Source: Sphaerisporangium krabiense (GTDB lineage: Bacteria > Actinomycetota > Actinomycetes > Streptosporangiales > Streptosporangiaceae). Taken from it: a DNA stretch of 64,000 nt. Of this stretch, positions 33,293 to 43,668 are shown piece after piece. The notes under the pieces are model-generated. The model was not told the origin of the DNA and did no database searches. It was given only the letters and a program-made list of their open reading frames with translations. The stretch covers positions 2,294,001 through 2,358,000 of the forward strand of contig NZ_JACHBR010000001.1 in NCBI RefSeq assembly GCF_014200435.1. The letters run 5' to 3'. The number at the start of each line of letters is the position of its first letter. The stretch's first letter is position 1. The position numbers were made by a program, and so were the translations under genes.

Positions 33293-34153
33293 ATGACGAC
33301 CACAGAGGTATCCCAGAGCATCGCCGGCCTGGACGCCCTTGAGCTGTCCACCCGCGAGCGGCGTGGCCTGGCGTCCAGGATCTGGTCACGCGCGTGGCCG
33401 ATGATCTCCGCCATCCTGCTGGTCTTCGCGGTGTGGGAGCTGGTCGTGCTGAGCGGCTGGCGTCCCGAGTACGTGCTCCCCGGCCCGATCACCGTGCTCG
33501 GCGAGCTGTGGACGCGTCTCGGCGACCCGGAGTTCTACGACGCCGTCCTGGTCACGATGCGCCGGGCGATCTTCGGGTTCGCGCTGGCCGTCCTGGTCGG
33601 GCTGGTCGTCGGCGCGGCGGTCTCCCGGGTGCGCCCGCTGCGCGCGGCCTTCGGATCGCTGATCACGGGCCTGCAGACCATGCCGTCCATCGCGTGGTTC
33701 CCGCTCGCGATCCTGCTGTTCAAGCTGAGCGAGAGCGCGATCCTGTTCGTGGTGATCCTCGGCGCCGCCCCGTCCATCGCCAACGGGCTGATCGCCGGGG
33801 TGGACTACACGCCGCCGATCCTGCTGAGGGCCGGGCACATCCTCGGGCTGCGGCGGCTGGCGCTGTACCGGCACGTTATCCTGCCCGCCTCGCTGCCCTC
33901 GTTCCTGTCCGGTCTCAAGCAGGGGTGGGCGTTCGCGTGGCGCTCGCTGATGGCGGGCGAGCTGCTCGTGATCATCGCCCACCAGACGTCCATCGGCGAA
34001 CAGCTCGACAACGCACGAGAACTGTCCGACGCGCCCGGCCTGCTCGCCACGATGATCGTCATCCTGATCATCGGCATCGTGGTGGACATGTGTTTCGGCG
34101 CCGCCGACAACGCTCTCCGGCGCCGCTGGGGGCTCGACCAACCTGTGGGCTGA
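33293..34153 (+). CDS. Sulfonate/taurine-type ABC transporter permease
   Basis: 286 aa, about six membrane helices. The cytoplasmic coupling loop with the EAA-type motif AGHILGLRRLALYRHVILPASLPSFLSGLKQGWAFAWRSLMAGELL fits SsuC/TauC permeases. The start ATG 33293 is only 3 nt after the ATPase stop and the stop shares a base with the next ATG (TGATG), so translation is coupled along the operon. Confidence 0.94.
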   Translation: MTTTEVSQSIAGLDALELSTRERRGLASRIWSRAWPMISAILLVFAVWELVVLSGWRPEYVLPGPITVLGELWTRLGDPEFYDAVLVTMRRAIFGFALAVLVGLVVGAAVSRVRPLRAAFGSLITGLQTMPSIAWFPLAILLFKLSESAILFVVILGAAPSIANGLIAGVDYTPPILLRAGHILGLRRLALYRHVILPASLPSFLSGLKQGWAFAWRSLMAGELLVIIAHQTSIGEQLDNARELSDAPGLLATMIVILIIGIVVDMCFGAADNALRRRWGLDQPVG

Positions 34154-34548
34154 TGCGGATCTCAGCCAGGACGCAGTACGCCCTGCGCGCCGCGGCCGAG
34201 CTGGCGGCCGCTCCTCCGGGCCCCGTGCCCGCCGAGCGGATCGCCAGCTCGCAGGACATTCCGCGCAGGTTCCTGGACAACATCCTGCTCCAGTTACGGC
34301 GCGCGGGGCTCATCGAGAGCCAGCGCGGCCCCGACGGCGGCTACTGGCTCGCGAGGCCGGCCTGCGAGATCACGCTCGCGGACATCATCGTCGTGGTGGA
34401 GGGCGTGCCGACGGGCGCTGAGAGGTTCCCGGGCGTGGCGGGTCCGCTGGCGGAGGTGTGGACGGCGCTTCGGGCGTACGAGAACACGACGCTGACGGAG
34501 ATCACGCTGGCGCACATCGCCAGCGGGTCCCTGCCCCCGCTTTCGTGA
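34153..34548 (+). CDS. Rrf2-family transcriptional regulator of the sulfonate operon
   Basis: 131 aa; ATG 34153 overlaps the permease stop by one base. The winged-helix start MRISARTQYALRAAAELAAAP, the recognition region IPRRFLDNILLQLRRAGLIESQRGPDGGYWLARP and a long C-terminal helix are typical Rrf2. There is only one Cys (in RPACEI), so it lacks the three-Cys Fe-S site of IscR/NsrR and is more like CymR-type sulfur regulators. Position in the operon suggests it controls sulfonate uptake through the operator-like repeat at 31241-31262. Confidence 0.9.
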   Translation: MRISARTQYALRAAAELAAAPPGPVPAERIASSQDIPRRFLDNILLQLRRAGLIESQRGPDGGYWLARPACEITLADIIVVVEGVPTGAERFPGVAGPLAEVWTALRAYENTTLTEITLAHIASGSLPPLS

Positions 34549-34645
34549 TGCCGTCCCGGCCCGTTGCGGCGCGGCGGCCACACGACTGTGGAAGACTGCG
34601 CATCTGCTGATTTCTTGCTCTATCGCCCGCGAAGGGGCATCGCAG

Positions 34646-36118
34646 ATGGGAACTCCAGGGCAGCTCGTCGTCAAGAGGTACCGGCTCATGCGGGCGCTGG
34701 GCCAGGGCGGCATGGGCATGGTCTGGGAGGGACACGACACGCTTCTGGACCGGCCGGTCGCGGTCAAGGAAGTCCTGATCCCCGACACGCTGAACTCCCG
34801 TCAGCGGCTCAACATGATCCACAGCACCGCCCGCGAGGCCCGCATGGCCGCGCGGCTCGACCACCGCAACATCGTCAGCGTCTTCGACGTGGCCGACGAG
34901 GACGGCCGCCCGTGGATCATCATGGAGCTCGTCCCGTCGCGCTCGCTCGACCGGGTGATCGCCAGCGAGGGCCCGCTCTCGGTCGCCCGCGCGGTGGCGA
35001 TCGGCACCGAGGTGCTCACCGCCCTGACGGTCGCGCACGCCGCCGGCGTGGTGCACCGCGACGTCAAACCGGCCAACATCCTCATCGGCTACGACGGCCG
35101 CATCGTCCTCAGCGACTTCGGCATCGCCACCCTCCTGGACGACCCGCACGCCTCGCGCGGCGGCGCGACCGGCTCGCCCGGCTTCCTCGCCCCCGAACGC
35201 CGCGGCGGCCGGCCCGCGGAGCCCGCCTCCGACCTGTGGTCGCTCGGCGCGACGCTGTACGCCACCGTCGTCGGACGGCCCCCGTTCGAAGGGACGCGCG
35301 GGCAGCTCTCCACCCTGCTCGTCCAGGACGCCGAGCTGGCCAAGGCCCCCGCGGAGCTGCGCCCGGTCCTGGCGGGGCTGCTCACCGCGGAGCCGGCCGC
35401 GCGCATGGGCGCCGCCGAGGCCAAGCGGCTGCTGGACGAGATCGCGGCGCCCGAGGCGGCGCCGGCCCCCGTACGACGCCGGGGCAGGCTGCTCGCCATG
35501 GGAACGGCCGCCGCGGTGGCGGCGGTCGCGATCGGCGGGTGGGCGTTCCTGCGCCCGTCCGACCCCGCGGGCGCGGGTCCGGTCGCCGCCTCGCCGGCCG
35601 GCGCGTCGACGTCCCCGGCCGCCGCGCCTTCGGCCTCGCCCACGCCGGCGCGGCTGAAGCTGAAGTGGTACGACCCCGGCAAGGGCTGGAAGGCGGGGGT
35701 GCCCAAGGGCTGGCGGCTGTCGATCCAGGAGGACACCTACACGTGGGCCGACCGGGACGGCATCGCGCACCTCGGGATCGAGGTGATCGACGCGCGCGGG
35801 AGGAGCCCGGTGGACCTGCTGGAGGAGGTCGAGTCCTCGCTGTCCACATCGGTCAGGAAGTACCAGCGCGTCCGGCTGAAGAAGGTGCCGTCCAAGCACG
35901 GGACCGTGGCGGCGGAATGGGAGAGCACCTGGACCGGCCCCGGCTACCACTCCTGGGCGGTGCGCGGCGTCGCCTACCGCGAGGTGCAGCGGATGATCGT
36001 CACGGGCGACAGGATCAGCGTCCTGGACTGGTCGGCCACGGACGCCGAGTGGAACCGGCTCAGGCCGACGATGGACGCGGTCTTCAAGTACTACCGCCCG
36101 CCGGGCACCGACGGCTGA
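34646..36118 (+). CDS. Receptor-like serine/threonine protein kinase
   Basis: 490 aa, ATG 34646 with GAAGGGG upstream. The Hanks-type kinase domain (about 8-265) has GQGGMGMVWEGHD (Gly loop), VAVKEV (Lys), VVHRDVKPANILI (catalytic loop), LSDFGIATLLDD (DFG) and GSPGFLAPERRGGRPAEPASDLWSLGATLYATVVGRPPF (activation and substrate regions). A basic stretch and one membrane helix (about 284-302) lead to a Pro/Ala/Ser linker and an extracellular domain (about 335-490) with repeated W residues but no PASTA units. The ligand is unknown. It resembles many actinomycete PknB-like kinases. Confidence 0.93.
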   Translation: MGTPGQLVVKRYRLMRALGQGGMGMVWEGHDTLLDRPVAVKEVLIPDTLNSRQRLNMIHSTAREARMAARLDHRNIVSVFDVADEDGRPWIIMELVPSRSLDRVIASEGPLSVARAVAIGTEVLTALTVAHAAGVVHRDVKPANILIGYDGRIVLSDFGIATLLDDPHASRGGATGSPGFLAPERRGGRPAEPASDLWSLGATLYATVVGRPPFEGTRGQLSTLLVQDAELAKAPAELRPVLAGLLTAEPAARMGAAEAKRLLDEIAAPEAAPAPVRRRGRLLAMGTAAAVAAVAIGGWAFLRPSDPAGAGPVAASPAGASTSPAAAPSASPTPARLKLKWYDPGKGWKAGVPKGWRLSIQEDTYTWADRDGIAHLGIEVIDARGRSPVDLLEEVESSLSTSVRKYQRVRLKKVPSKHGTVAAEWESTWTGPGYHSWAVRGVAYREVQRMIVTGDRISVLDWSATDAEWNRLRPTMDAVFKYYRPPGTDG

Positions 36119-36130
36119 GCGGCCCCGGCG

Positions 36131-38065
<1,935 letters not shown>

Positions 38066-38146
38066 TGTCACCCCTTGTCCGAACACCACAGGATGTGAGG
38101 AACCCTACTCAACAGGCGTCCCGGCGGGACGGGTAACCGTGTCACC

Positions 38147-38637
38147 TCATCGGTGACCCGCCCGCGGCACGTCGCGGCCGGATCGCTCGCCGGTCGATGA
38201 CGGGGCCGCACCCCAGCTCCGATACGCCCCATAACCGAGAGAAAATCCGCATCGGTGTATCGCGTCCCTCCCGTCACAGCACCCTATGTACCCCAGGACC
38301 TGCGCGTAGACCTCCGACCTCTGGTCGATCCCTGCCCCGCAACTATTGTTGTCGAAGTATCTGACCGAGCCCCGAAAATTCGCACCGACATACGGACCTG
38401 TGGTGCGTTCCGGTGCGTGCGATAAAGAAACCAGCACAGAAGACGTCCCACCTCCCCGGCCGCCCGCGACATGTCACCGCGATCCCCGCCACAGCTCCAG
38501 GCGCCGCGCGGCACTCCACCGTGCCGTCCGGGCCATGCCCTTCCGCCATGCCACGGAGGTCCACGAGAGCAGGGACGCGTGGCGCGATGGCGCCACGGTA
38601 CTTGCAATGGTTTTCATAATCAGATTGGATCCGAGCC
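38147..38637. other. AT-richer intergenic stretch without a convincing gene
   Basis: Between the permease start and the ATPase gene are about 550 bp with visibly lower GC than the surroundings. A 96-codon open frame on the minus strand (38147-38437) has unusual codon use with many A/T third positions and no ribosome site; I do not call it. The right end holds the Zur-like element. The stretch may be a decayed insertion or a long regulatory region. Confidence 0.3.
38602..38620 (-). promoter_or_regulatory. Candidate Zur box
   Basis: Read on the minus strand, ATTATGAAAACCATTGCAA matches the actinomycete Zur pattern ATGAAAATCATTTTCA at 12 of 16 positions in the core. It ends 17 nt before ATG 38638 and covers CATAAT (38615-38620), a likely -10, so a bound repressor would block transcription. 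Weak evidence on its own. Confidence 0.35.
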
Positions 38638-39603
38638 ATGAGAGTCGCCTTCGTGGGAAAAGGTGGTAGCGGTAAGACCACCCTGTCCTCGCTGTTCGCC
38701 CGGTACACCGCGCGCGCCGGCGGTCCGGTGGTGGCCATCGACGCCGACATCAACCAGCACCTGGGCCTGGCCCTTGGACTGAGCCCCGCCCGGCTGCCCG
38801 CCCCCCTGGGCGCGGGCATCACCGCGATCAAGGATTACCTGCGCGGCGACAACCCCCGCATCCCCTCCGCCGCCGCCATGGTCAAGACCACCCCACCCGG
38901 CTCCGGCTCCCGCCTGATCACCATCGACGACCCCTACTTCACCCGCCACCACACCACCACCCTGCCCGAACTCGGCGGCCTCGCCCTGATGATCACCGGC
39001 CCCTTCAACGAGGACGACCTCGGCGTGGCCTGCTACCACTCCAAGGTCGGCGCCGTGGAGCTCTACCTCAACCACCTCATCGACGGCCCCGGCGAACACG
39101 TCATCGTCGACATGACCGCCGGCGGCGACTCCTTCGCCTCCGGCATGTTCACCCGCTTCGACATGACCTACCTGGTCGCCGAACCCACCCGCCAAGGCAT
39201 CGGCGTCTACCACCAATACGCCGAACACGCCCGCGACTACCAGGTCCCCCTCGCCGTCATCGGCAACAAGATCCACACCCCCGAAGACGTGGACTTCCTA
39301 CGCCGCCACGTCGGCGACGCCCTGCTGGTCACCCTCCCCCACTCCCCCGCCATCCGCGCCATGGAACAAGGCCACCCCTTCACCCTGGACGACCTGGAAC
39401 CCCAAGGCCACCACGCCCTGGCGATCCTGAAGGACCACCTGGACGCCACCCCCAAGGACTGGGCCAAGTTCGGCCGCCAGACCATCGAGTTCCACACCCG
39501 CAACGCCCACGCCTGGGCCAACCGCGCCACCGGCCAGGACCTGCTCCAGCAGATCGACCACGACTTCGTCTACGGCCGCCGCCCCACCCTCGCCACAGGC
39601 TGA
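38638..39603 (+). CDS. CooC/ArsA/MinD-like P-loop ATPase
   Basis: 321 aa, ATG 38638, no strong ribosome site. The deviant Walker A FVGKGGSGKTTLSSLFARY (residues about 6-24, with the signature Lys8-type) and VIVDMTAGGDSFASGMFTRFD (Walker B region) define the SIMIBI class. AIDADINQHLGLALGL is the switch I region. CooC-like members load metals such as nickel into enzymes; others move proteins. Family members lie near SCO5389-type genes in actinomycetes. The coding strand from about 38,900 to 39,600 is very C-rich, with nearly all codons ending in C, unlike neighbours. The Zur-like site upstream hints at a metal link. Confidence 0.85.
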   Translation: MRVAFVGKGGSGKTTLSSLFARYTARAGGPVVAIDADINQHLGLALGLSPARLPAPLGAGITAIKDYLRGDNPRIPSAAAMVKTTPPGSGSRLITIDDPYFTRHHTTTLPELGGLALMITGPFNEDDLGVACYHSKVGAVELYLNHLIDGPGEHVIVDMTAGGDSFASGMFTRFDMTYLVAEPTRQGIGVYHQYAEHARDYQVPLAVIGNKIHTPEDVDFLRRHVGDALLVTLPHSPAIRAMEQGHPFTLDDLEPQGHHALAILKDHLDATPKDWAKFGRQTIEFHTRNAHAWANRATGQDLLQQIDHDFVYGRRPTLATG

Positions 39604-39714
39604 GACCGGCGCCCGGCCGCGCGTCCCACGTGACTGTCGCTCCCGCGCCACCTTCAGCCCGCGGCACCACCCGCTTACCGTCGGATCCGTCCCCGCTGGA
39701 GAGGAGAACCTCCC

Positions 39715-40101
39715 ATGTCGCTGACCGTTCCCCCAGACCTTCTCGACCAGGCCCGCGCCGGTGAGGTCGACGACGCGGCCTTCGTGGCCTGCGTCCGCGA
39801 CTCGCTGCCCTACGCCTGGTCGCTCATCACCGGCCTCATCCGGCAACGGCAGGAGACCGGCGCGGAGTTCGCCGACAACCACACCCCGCCCCCGGACGAG
39901 GCGGCCCGTGGCCAGCTCCTGCGCTGCCTGGCGAGCGACGCGATGCGCGGCGCCCTCGAACGCCACTTCGGCGTGCGGCTCGCGTTCCAGAACTGCCACC
40001 GCGTGGCGGTGTTCGACCCGGCGGCCGAGAAGGCGCACGCCGAGTTCGTCACCGCGCGCTCGCAGATCCTGAACCAGAGCCCCGATCTGGTGGACTGCTG
40101 A
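39715..40101 (+). CDS. SCO5389-family protein
   Basis: 128 aa, ATG 39715, GAGAGGAG upstream. It shows the family pattern of Streptomyces SCO5389: a start like SLTVPPDLLDQARAGEVDDAAFVACVRDSLPYAW, then EFADNHTPPPDEAARGQLLRCLASDAMRGALERHFGVRLAFQNCHRVAVF and the ending SQILNQSPDLVDC. It is soluble, with three Cys. The function is unknown, but the family is nearly universal in spore-forming actinomycetes. It lies 111 nt after the ATPase gene and may share its transcript. A perfect 16-bp hairpin follows. Confidence 0.9.
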   Translation: MSLTVPPDLLDQARAGEVDDAAFVACVRDSLPYAWSLITGLIRQRQETGAEFADNHTPPPDEAARGQLLRCLASDAMRGALERHFGVRLAFQNCHRVAVFDPAAEKAHAEFVTARSQILNQSPDLVDC

Positions 40102-40120
40102 CCGGCGGTTCCACCACCTC

Positions 40121-40161
40121 CCACGGGGCCGTACGGCATCCCCGCCCGTACGGCCCCGTGG
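40121..40161. terminator. Bidirectional terminator hairpin
   Basis: CCACGGGGCCGTACGG (40121-40136) and CCGTACGGCCCCGTGG (40146-40161) form a perfect 16-bp stem with a 9-nt loop. It lies between the convergent SCO5389-family and LysR genes and can serve both directions. Confidence 0.75.
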
Positions 40162-40172
40162 CATGCCCGGGG

Positions 40173-41114
40173 CTAGCCGGCCGACGCGCGCACCGGCGCG
40201 AGGCCGGCGGCGAGGTAGCGTGCCGCCACGTGCAGGGCCCGCAGCGTCGCCGCGATCGACGGGCGGTTCACGCTCGACCCGCGCACCACCGCCTTGACCT
40301 CACGTGTGACGGGCTCGCCCGGCAGCTCGCGCACCGCGACGCCGCGCACCCCGGCCGCGAGGGCCAGGGCGGGCACGGCCGCGATGCCGATGCCCTTGGC
40401 GACCAGGCCGAGGATCGTCCCGAGGCCCTCGAACTCCCACGGCACCGGCTGGGCGCCGCCGGCCACGGCGAGCAGGCGGTCCACCGCCACGCGGGACGGC
40501 TCCCCCTCGGGCGTCGCCATCCACGGCTCCTCGCGCAGCCGCCGCAGGTCCACCGGCGTGGCGGTGTCGGCGACGGGATGGCGCCGGGGGACCACCAGCA
40601 CGAGCGGGTCGCGCAGCAGCGGGTAGACCCGCAGCACGTCGCCGTCCCGGACGGCTGCCTGCCCGTGCCAGTCGTCGACGAGGGCGATGTCGGCCTCGCC
40701 CGCCTCGACCTGCCGGATGCCCCGCCCGGGCCCGCTCTGCCTGAGGCGCAGGGCCAGGGACGTGTGGCGGCGCAGCGACCGGGCCAGCACGGGGGCGAAG
40801 GCGACGGCGGCGGTCGGGAAGGCGGTGACGACCACGCGCCCGGAGGGGGTGGCCCGGTGGGCGCACAGGTCGGACTCGGCCGTCTCGACCATGGCGAGGA
40901 TGCGCTCGCCGTGCCGGACGAGGCGGTGGCCGGCGTCGGTCAGCTCGGCGCTGCGCGAGGTGCGGTCCAGCAGTACCGAGCCGCTCTCGCGTTCCAGGGC
41001 CGCGAGCTGCTGGGACACCGCCGAGGCGCTGTACCCGAGCGCGGCCGCGGTCGCCGCGATGCTCCCCCGGCGCGCGAACTCGCAGAGCAGGGCCAGGCGC
41101 CGCAGGTCCAGCAT
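40173..41114 (-). CDS. LysR-family transcriptional regulator
   Basis: 313 aa, ATG 41114 with AAGGAGA upstream. The N-terminal helix-turn-helix (LDLRRLALLCEFARRGSIAATAAALGYSASAVSQQLAALERESGSVLLDRTSRS) is typical, followed by a linker helix and a two-lobed inducer domain (about 90-300). It is divergent from a PLP aminotransferase gene with 97 nt between starts, the classic layout in which the LysR protein controls its neighbour and itself. The inducer is unknown; an amino acid or keto acid is reasonable. Confidence 0.93.
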   Translation of the reverse strand: MLDLRRLALLCEFARRGSIAATAAALGYSASAVSQQLAALERESGSVLLDRTSRSAELTDAGHRLVRHGERILAMVETAESDLCAHRATPSGRVVVTAFPTAAVAFAPVLARSLRRHTSLALRLRQSGPGRGIRQVEAGEADIALVDDWHGQAAVRDGDVLRVYPLLRDPLVLVVPRRHPVADTATPVDLRRLREEPWMATPEGEPSRVAVDRLLAVAGGAQPVPWEFEGLGTILGLVAKGIGIAAVPALALAAGVRGVAVRELPGEPVTREVKAVVRGSSVNRPSIAATLRALHVAARYLAAGLAPVRASAG

Positions 41115-41211
41115 CGGTTCTCCTTACGGTCACCCCTGGAAAGCCTCGCTTGTCCTGATGGATGTACCCGCGCACGCTGGGCACGTCCCCGGATGCGAGG
41201 AGGTTATGGCG

Positions 41212-42486
41212 GTGAACATCACGCTTTCCGCCACACTGGCGGCTAATGAGGAGATTGCCCGAAGACGGAGCGCCGGGCAGCGGGTGCTGAACCTGGCCTT
41301 CGGCGAGGCCGGGCTCCCCGTCCACCCGGCGCTGCGCGAACGCCTCGCGCGGGCCGCCACGGACAACGGCTACGGCCCGGTGGCGGGCGCGCCGTCCCTG
41401 CGCGAGGCCGCCGCGGGCTACTGGACCCGCCGCGACCTCCCCACCGACCCCGGCCTGGTCGTCTGCGGCCCCGGCAGCAAGCCCCTCCTCTACGCGCTGC
41501 TGCTCGCGATCGGCGGCGACGTCGTGCTCCCCGCGCCGAGCTGGGTGAGCTACGCCGCCCAGGCCGGGCTGGCCGGCGTCCGCCCGATCATGGTCCCGGC
41601 GCCTCCCGGCGAGGGAGGGGCGCCGGACCCCGAGCGGGTGGCCGAGGCCGTGTCGCGGGCGCGCGCCGAGGGACGCCGGGTCGGCTCCTTGCTCGTCACG
41701 CTGCCGGACAACCCCACGGGACGGCTCGCCGGGCAGGCGACCGTGCGCCGCCTCGCGCGGCTCGCCCGCGACCTCGACCTGACGATCGTCTCCGACGAGA
41801 TCTACCGGGACCTCGTCCACGACGAGCGCGCCGCCTTCCTGTCGCCCGCGGCCGTCGCGCCCGAGCGGACCGTCGTCACGAGCGGCCTCAGCAAGAGCCA
41901 TGCGCTCGGCGGGTGGCGCATCGGCGTCGCGCGGCTCCCCTCCGCGCCGCTGCGCGACCGGCTGCTCGCCATCGCCTCCGAGATCTGGTCGAGCCCCGCG
42001 GCCCCGGTGCAGCACGCCGCCGCGTACGCCTACGCCGAGCCGCCCGAACTGGCCGAGCGCGTCGCCGCGAGCCGCCGGCTGCACGGCGTCGTGGCCCGCG
42101 CGGTGGCCGCCAGGTTCGCCGCGGCGGGCGCCCGCGTCCCGGCCCCGCAAGGCGGCTTCTACCTGTACCCGGACCTCGCGCCGCTGGGCCGGTTCGCCAC
42201 CTCCGGCGCGCTCGCCGCGGCGCTGCTCGACGGGCACGGCGTGGGCGTGCTGCCGGGCACGGCGTTCGGCGACCCCCCCGGCGCGCTGCGCGTGCGGGTC
42301 GCCACGAGCCTGCTGTACGGGGAGTCGGAGGAGCGGCGGCTGGCCGCCCTCACCGCCGAGCGCCCGCTGGACCTGCCGTGGGTCGCCGCGGCGCTCACGC
42401 ACCTCGACGAGGCCCTCGCCGGGATCGCCGGGCGACGCCGTTTCGCGGCCTGGATCCCCGCGGCGCTCGCCCCGGCCGTCACCTAG
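41212..42486 (+). CDS. PLP-dependent fold-type I aminotransferase
   Basis: 424 aa from GTG 41212: GAGGAGG (41197-41203) is 8 nt upstream of this GTG but only 2 nt from ATG 41206, which would add two residues. Class I/II aminotransferase landmarks are NLAFGEAGLPVHP, NGYGPVAGAPSLREAAAGYW, LPDNPTGRLA (Asn contact), IVSDEIYRDLVHD (PLP Asp and Tyr), the PLP Lys in SGLSKSHALGGWRIG, and LRVRVATSLL (substrate Arg). It resembles aspartate or aromatic aminotransferases. The specificity and the product are unknown. It is probably controlled by the divergent LysR. Confidence 0.92.
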   Translation: MNITLSATLAANEEIARRRSAGQRVLNLAFGEAGLPVHPALRERLARAATDNGYGPVAGAPSLREAAAGYWTRRDLPTDPGLVVCGPGSKPLLYALLLAIGGDVVLPAPSWVSYAAQAGLAGVRPIMVPAPPGEGGAPDPERVAEAVSRARAEGRRVGSLLVTLPDNPTGRLAGQATVRRLARLARDLDLTIVSDEIYRDLVHDERAAFLSPAAVAPERTVVTSGLSKSHALGGWRIGVARLPSAPLRDRLLAIASEIWSSPAAPVQHAAAYAYAEPPELAERVAASRRLHGVVARAVAARFAAAGARVPAPQGGFYLYPDLAPLGRFATSGALAAALLDGHGVGVLPGTAFGDPPGALRVRVATSLLYGESEERRLAALTAERPLDLPWVAAALTHLDEALAGIAGRRRFAAWIPAALAPAVT

Positions 42487-42649
42487 ACGCCATTGCCGAA
42501 CCTTTACCTTCCCGCCGACCGCCCCGACGGGTGAAATAGCTACTCTGACCTGCGGTTTCACCACTCCCAGCATCGCCTTCCCGTGGGCGTGCCAAGTTGT
42601 TCCATGTGATTTCGCCCAGCGTATGCAGGGGAGCCCCCATCATGTGCTC

Positions 42650-43294
42650 ATGCCCGCTTTTGTCACCCTGTCCGGGCGCTCCGTGCGCCTGGAACCACTC
42701 AGCCTCGCGGTGGTCGACGACCTGGTCATCGCGGCGAGTGAAGACCGTTCCACCTACGCCTTCACTCGGGTTCCCGTAGGCCGGGAAGAGATGACCTCGT
42801 ACGTCGAGGCCGCTCTGGCTGAGCAGGCGGACGGCCGCACGTTGCCGTTCGCCATCCGGTGGCTGCACACCGACCGCGTCGTCGGTGCCACCCGTCTCAT
42901 GCACCTGGAGTACTGGCAGGGCCCCCTGCCGTGGCCTCCGGGCACGCGGGGCGCGGTGGGCGAGGTCCCGTCCGTGGCGGACATCGGTTACACCTGGCTG
43001 GCCGCATCGGCCCAGGGCACCAGCGTGAACCGGGAGAGCAAGTACCTGATGCTCTCGCTCGCCTTCGAGACCTGGCAGGTCCACCGCATCACCCTGAAAG
43101 CAGACGTACGCAACGAACGATCCCGGGCCGCCATCGAGGCCCTCGGCGCACACCTGGACGGTGTGCGGCGGGCGGACAGCCGAGGCGCCGACGACACGGT
43201 CCGAGATACGGCGTACTACTCCATCCTGAGTTCCGAATGGCCGGCGGTCCGAGAACGGATGCGCACGAGGCTCGGCCTCCTGGAAGCCGCGTGA
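42650..43294 (+). CDS. GNAT N-acetyltransferase (RimJ/RimL type)
   Basis: 214 aa from ATG 42650 (MPAFVTLSGRSVRLEPLSL, the usual family start); GTG 42644 and ATG 42623 are in-frame alternatives, with CAGGGGAG at 42626-42633. The GNAT acetyl-CoA region is GYTWLAASAQGTSVNRESKYLMLSLAFETWQVHRITLKADVRNERSRAAIEALGAHLDGV, where the usual Q/RxxGxG/A loop reads AQGTSVN. Such enzymes acetylate protein N-termini or small molecules. It has a strong terminator and no operon partner. Confidence 0.88.
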   Translation: MPAFVTLSGRSVRLEPLSLAVVDDLVIAASEDRSTYAFTRVPVGREEMTSYVEAALAEQADGRTLPFAIRWLHTDRVVGATRLMHLEYWQGPLPWPPGTRGAVGEVPSVADIGYTWLAASAQGTSVNRESKYLMLSLAFETWQVHRITLKADVRNERSRAAIEALGAHLDGVRRADSRGADDTVRDTAYYSILSSEWPAVRERMRTRLGLLEAA

Positions 43295-43327
43295 CCCCCC
43301 TCTCCCTTCGATGAACTCATGGAACGG

Positions 43328-43374
43328 ACGGCCCGCCGGGAAGCTTCGCGCTTTCCCGGCGGGCCGTGTTGTTT
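43328..43374 (+). terminator. Strong hairpin terminator after the GNAT gene
   Basis: A 15-bp perfect stem (43328-43342 with 43353-43367) with a 10-nt loop is followed by GTTGTTT, one of the few T-rich tails in the window. It starts 34 nt after the stop. The rest of 43375-43668 contains short ATATGCC/ATGTCGC repetitions and otherwise nothing recognisable. Confidence 0.8.
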
Positions 43375-43668
43375 ATCCGCATATGCCGCATATGCCCTAC
43401 ATGTCGCTATGTCGTGCTGTCTCTCCGCATGTTCAGGTCTTCTCCCGGAGGCGGAGGTGAGGGTTTCCCTTGGTTCCCCCCATGGGCGCCCTCACCGCCG
43501 CCTCCGAGATCCCCCCGCCGGTTCCCCGCCGGACGTTCCCGCCGCGTGAGTCCCCTCCAGGGTGGTGCCGCCGTGTGCTCCCTGCCGGCCCTTACGCGAT
43601 CCCCACGTTCCCCCGTGACGATCCTCGTTCAGCCCCGCCGGTGTGCTCGTGCTGCCGGTGAGCAGAGC

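Noticed and set aside
38147-38437. 96-aa ORF in the AT-rich spacer
   Set aside because: No ribosome site, odd codon use and no recognisable pattern; reported only as an intergenic feature.
43375-43420. Short ATATGCC / ATGTCGC repetitions as a repeat array
   Set aside because: Too short and irregular; no CRISPR-like spacing and no associated genes.
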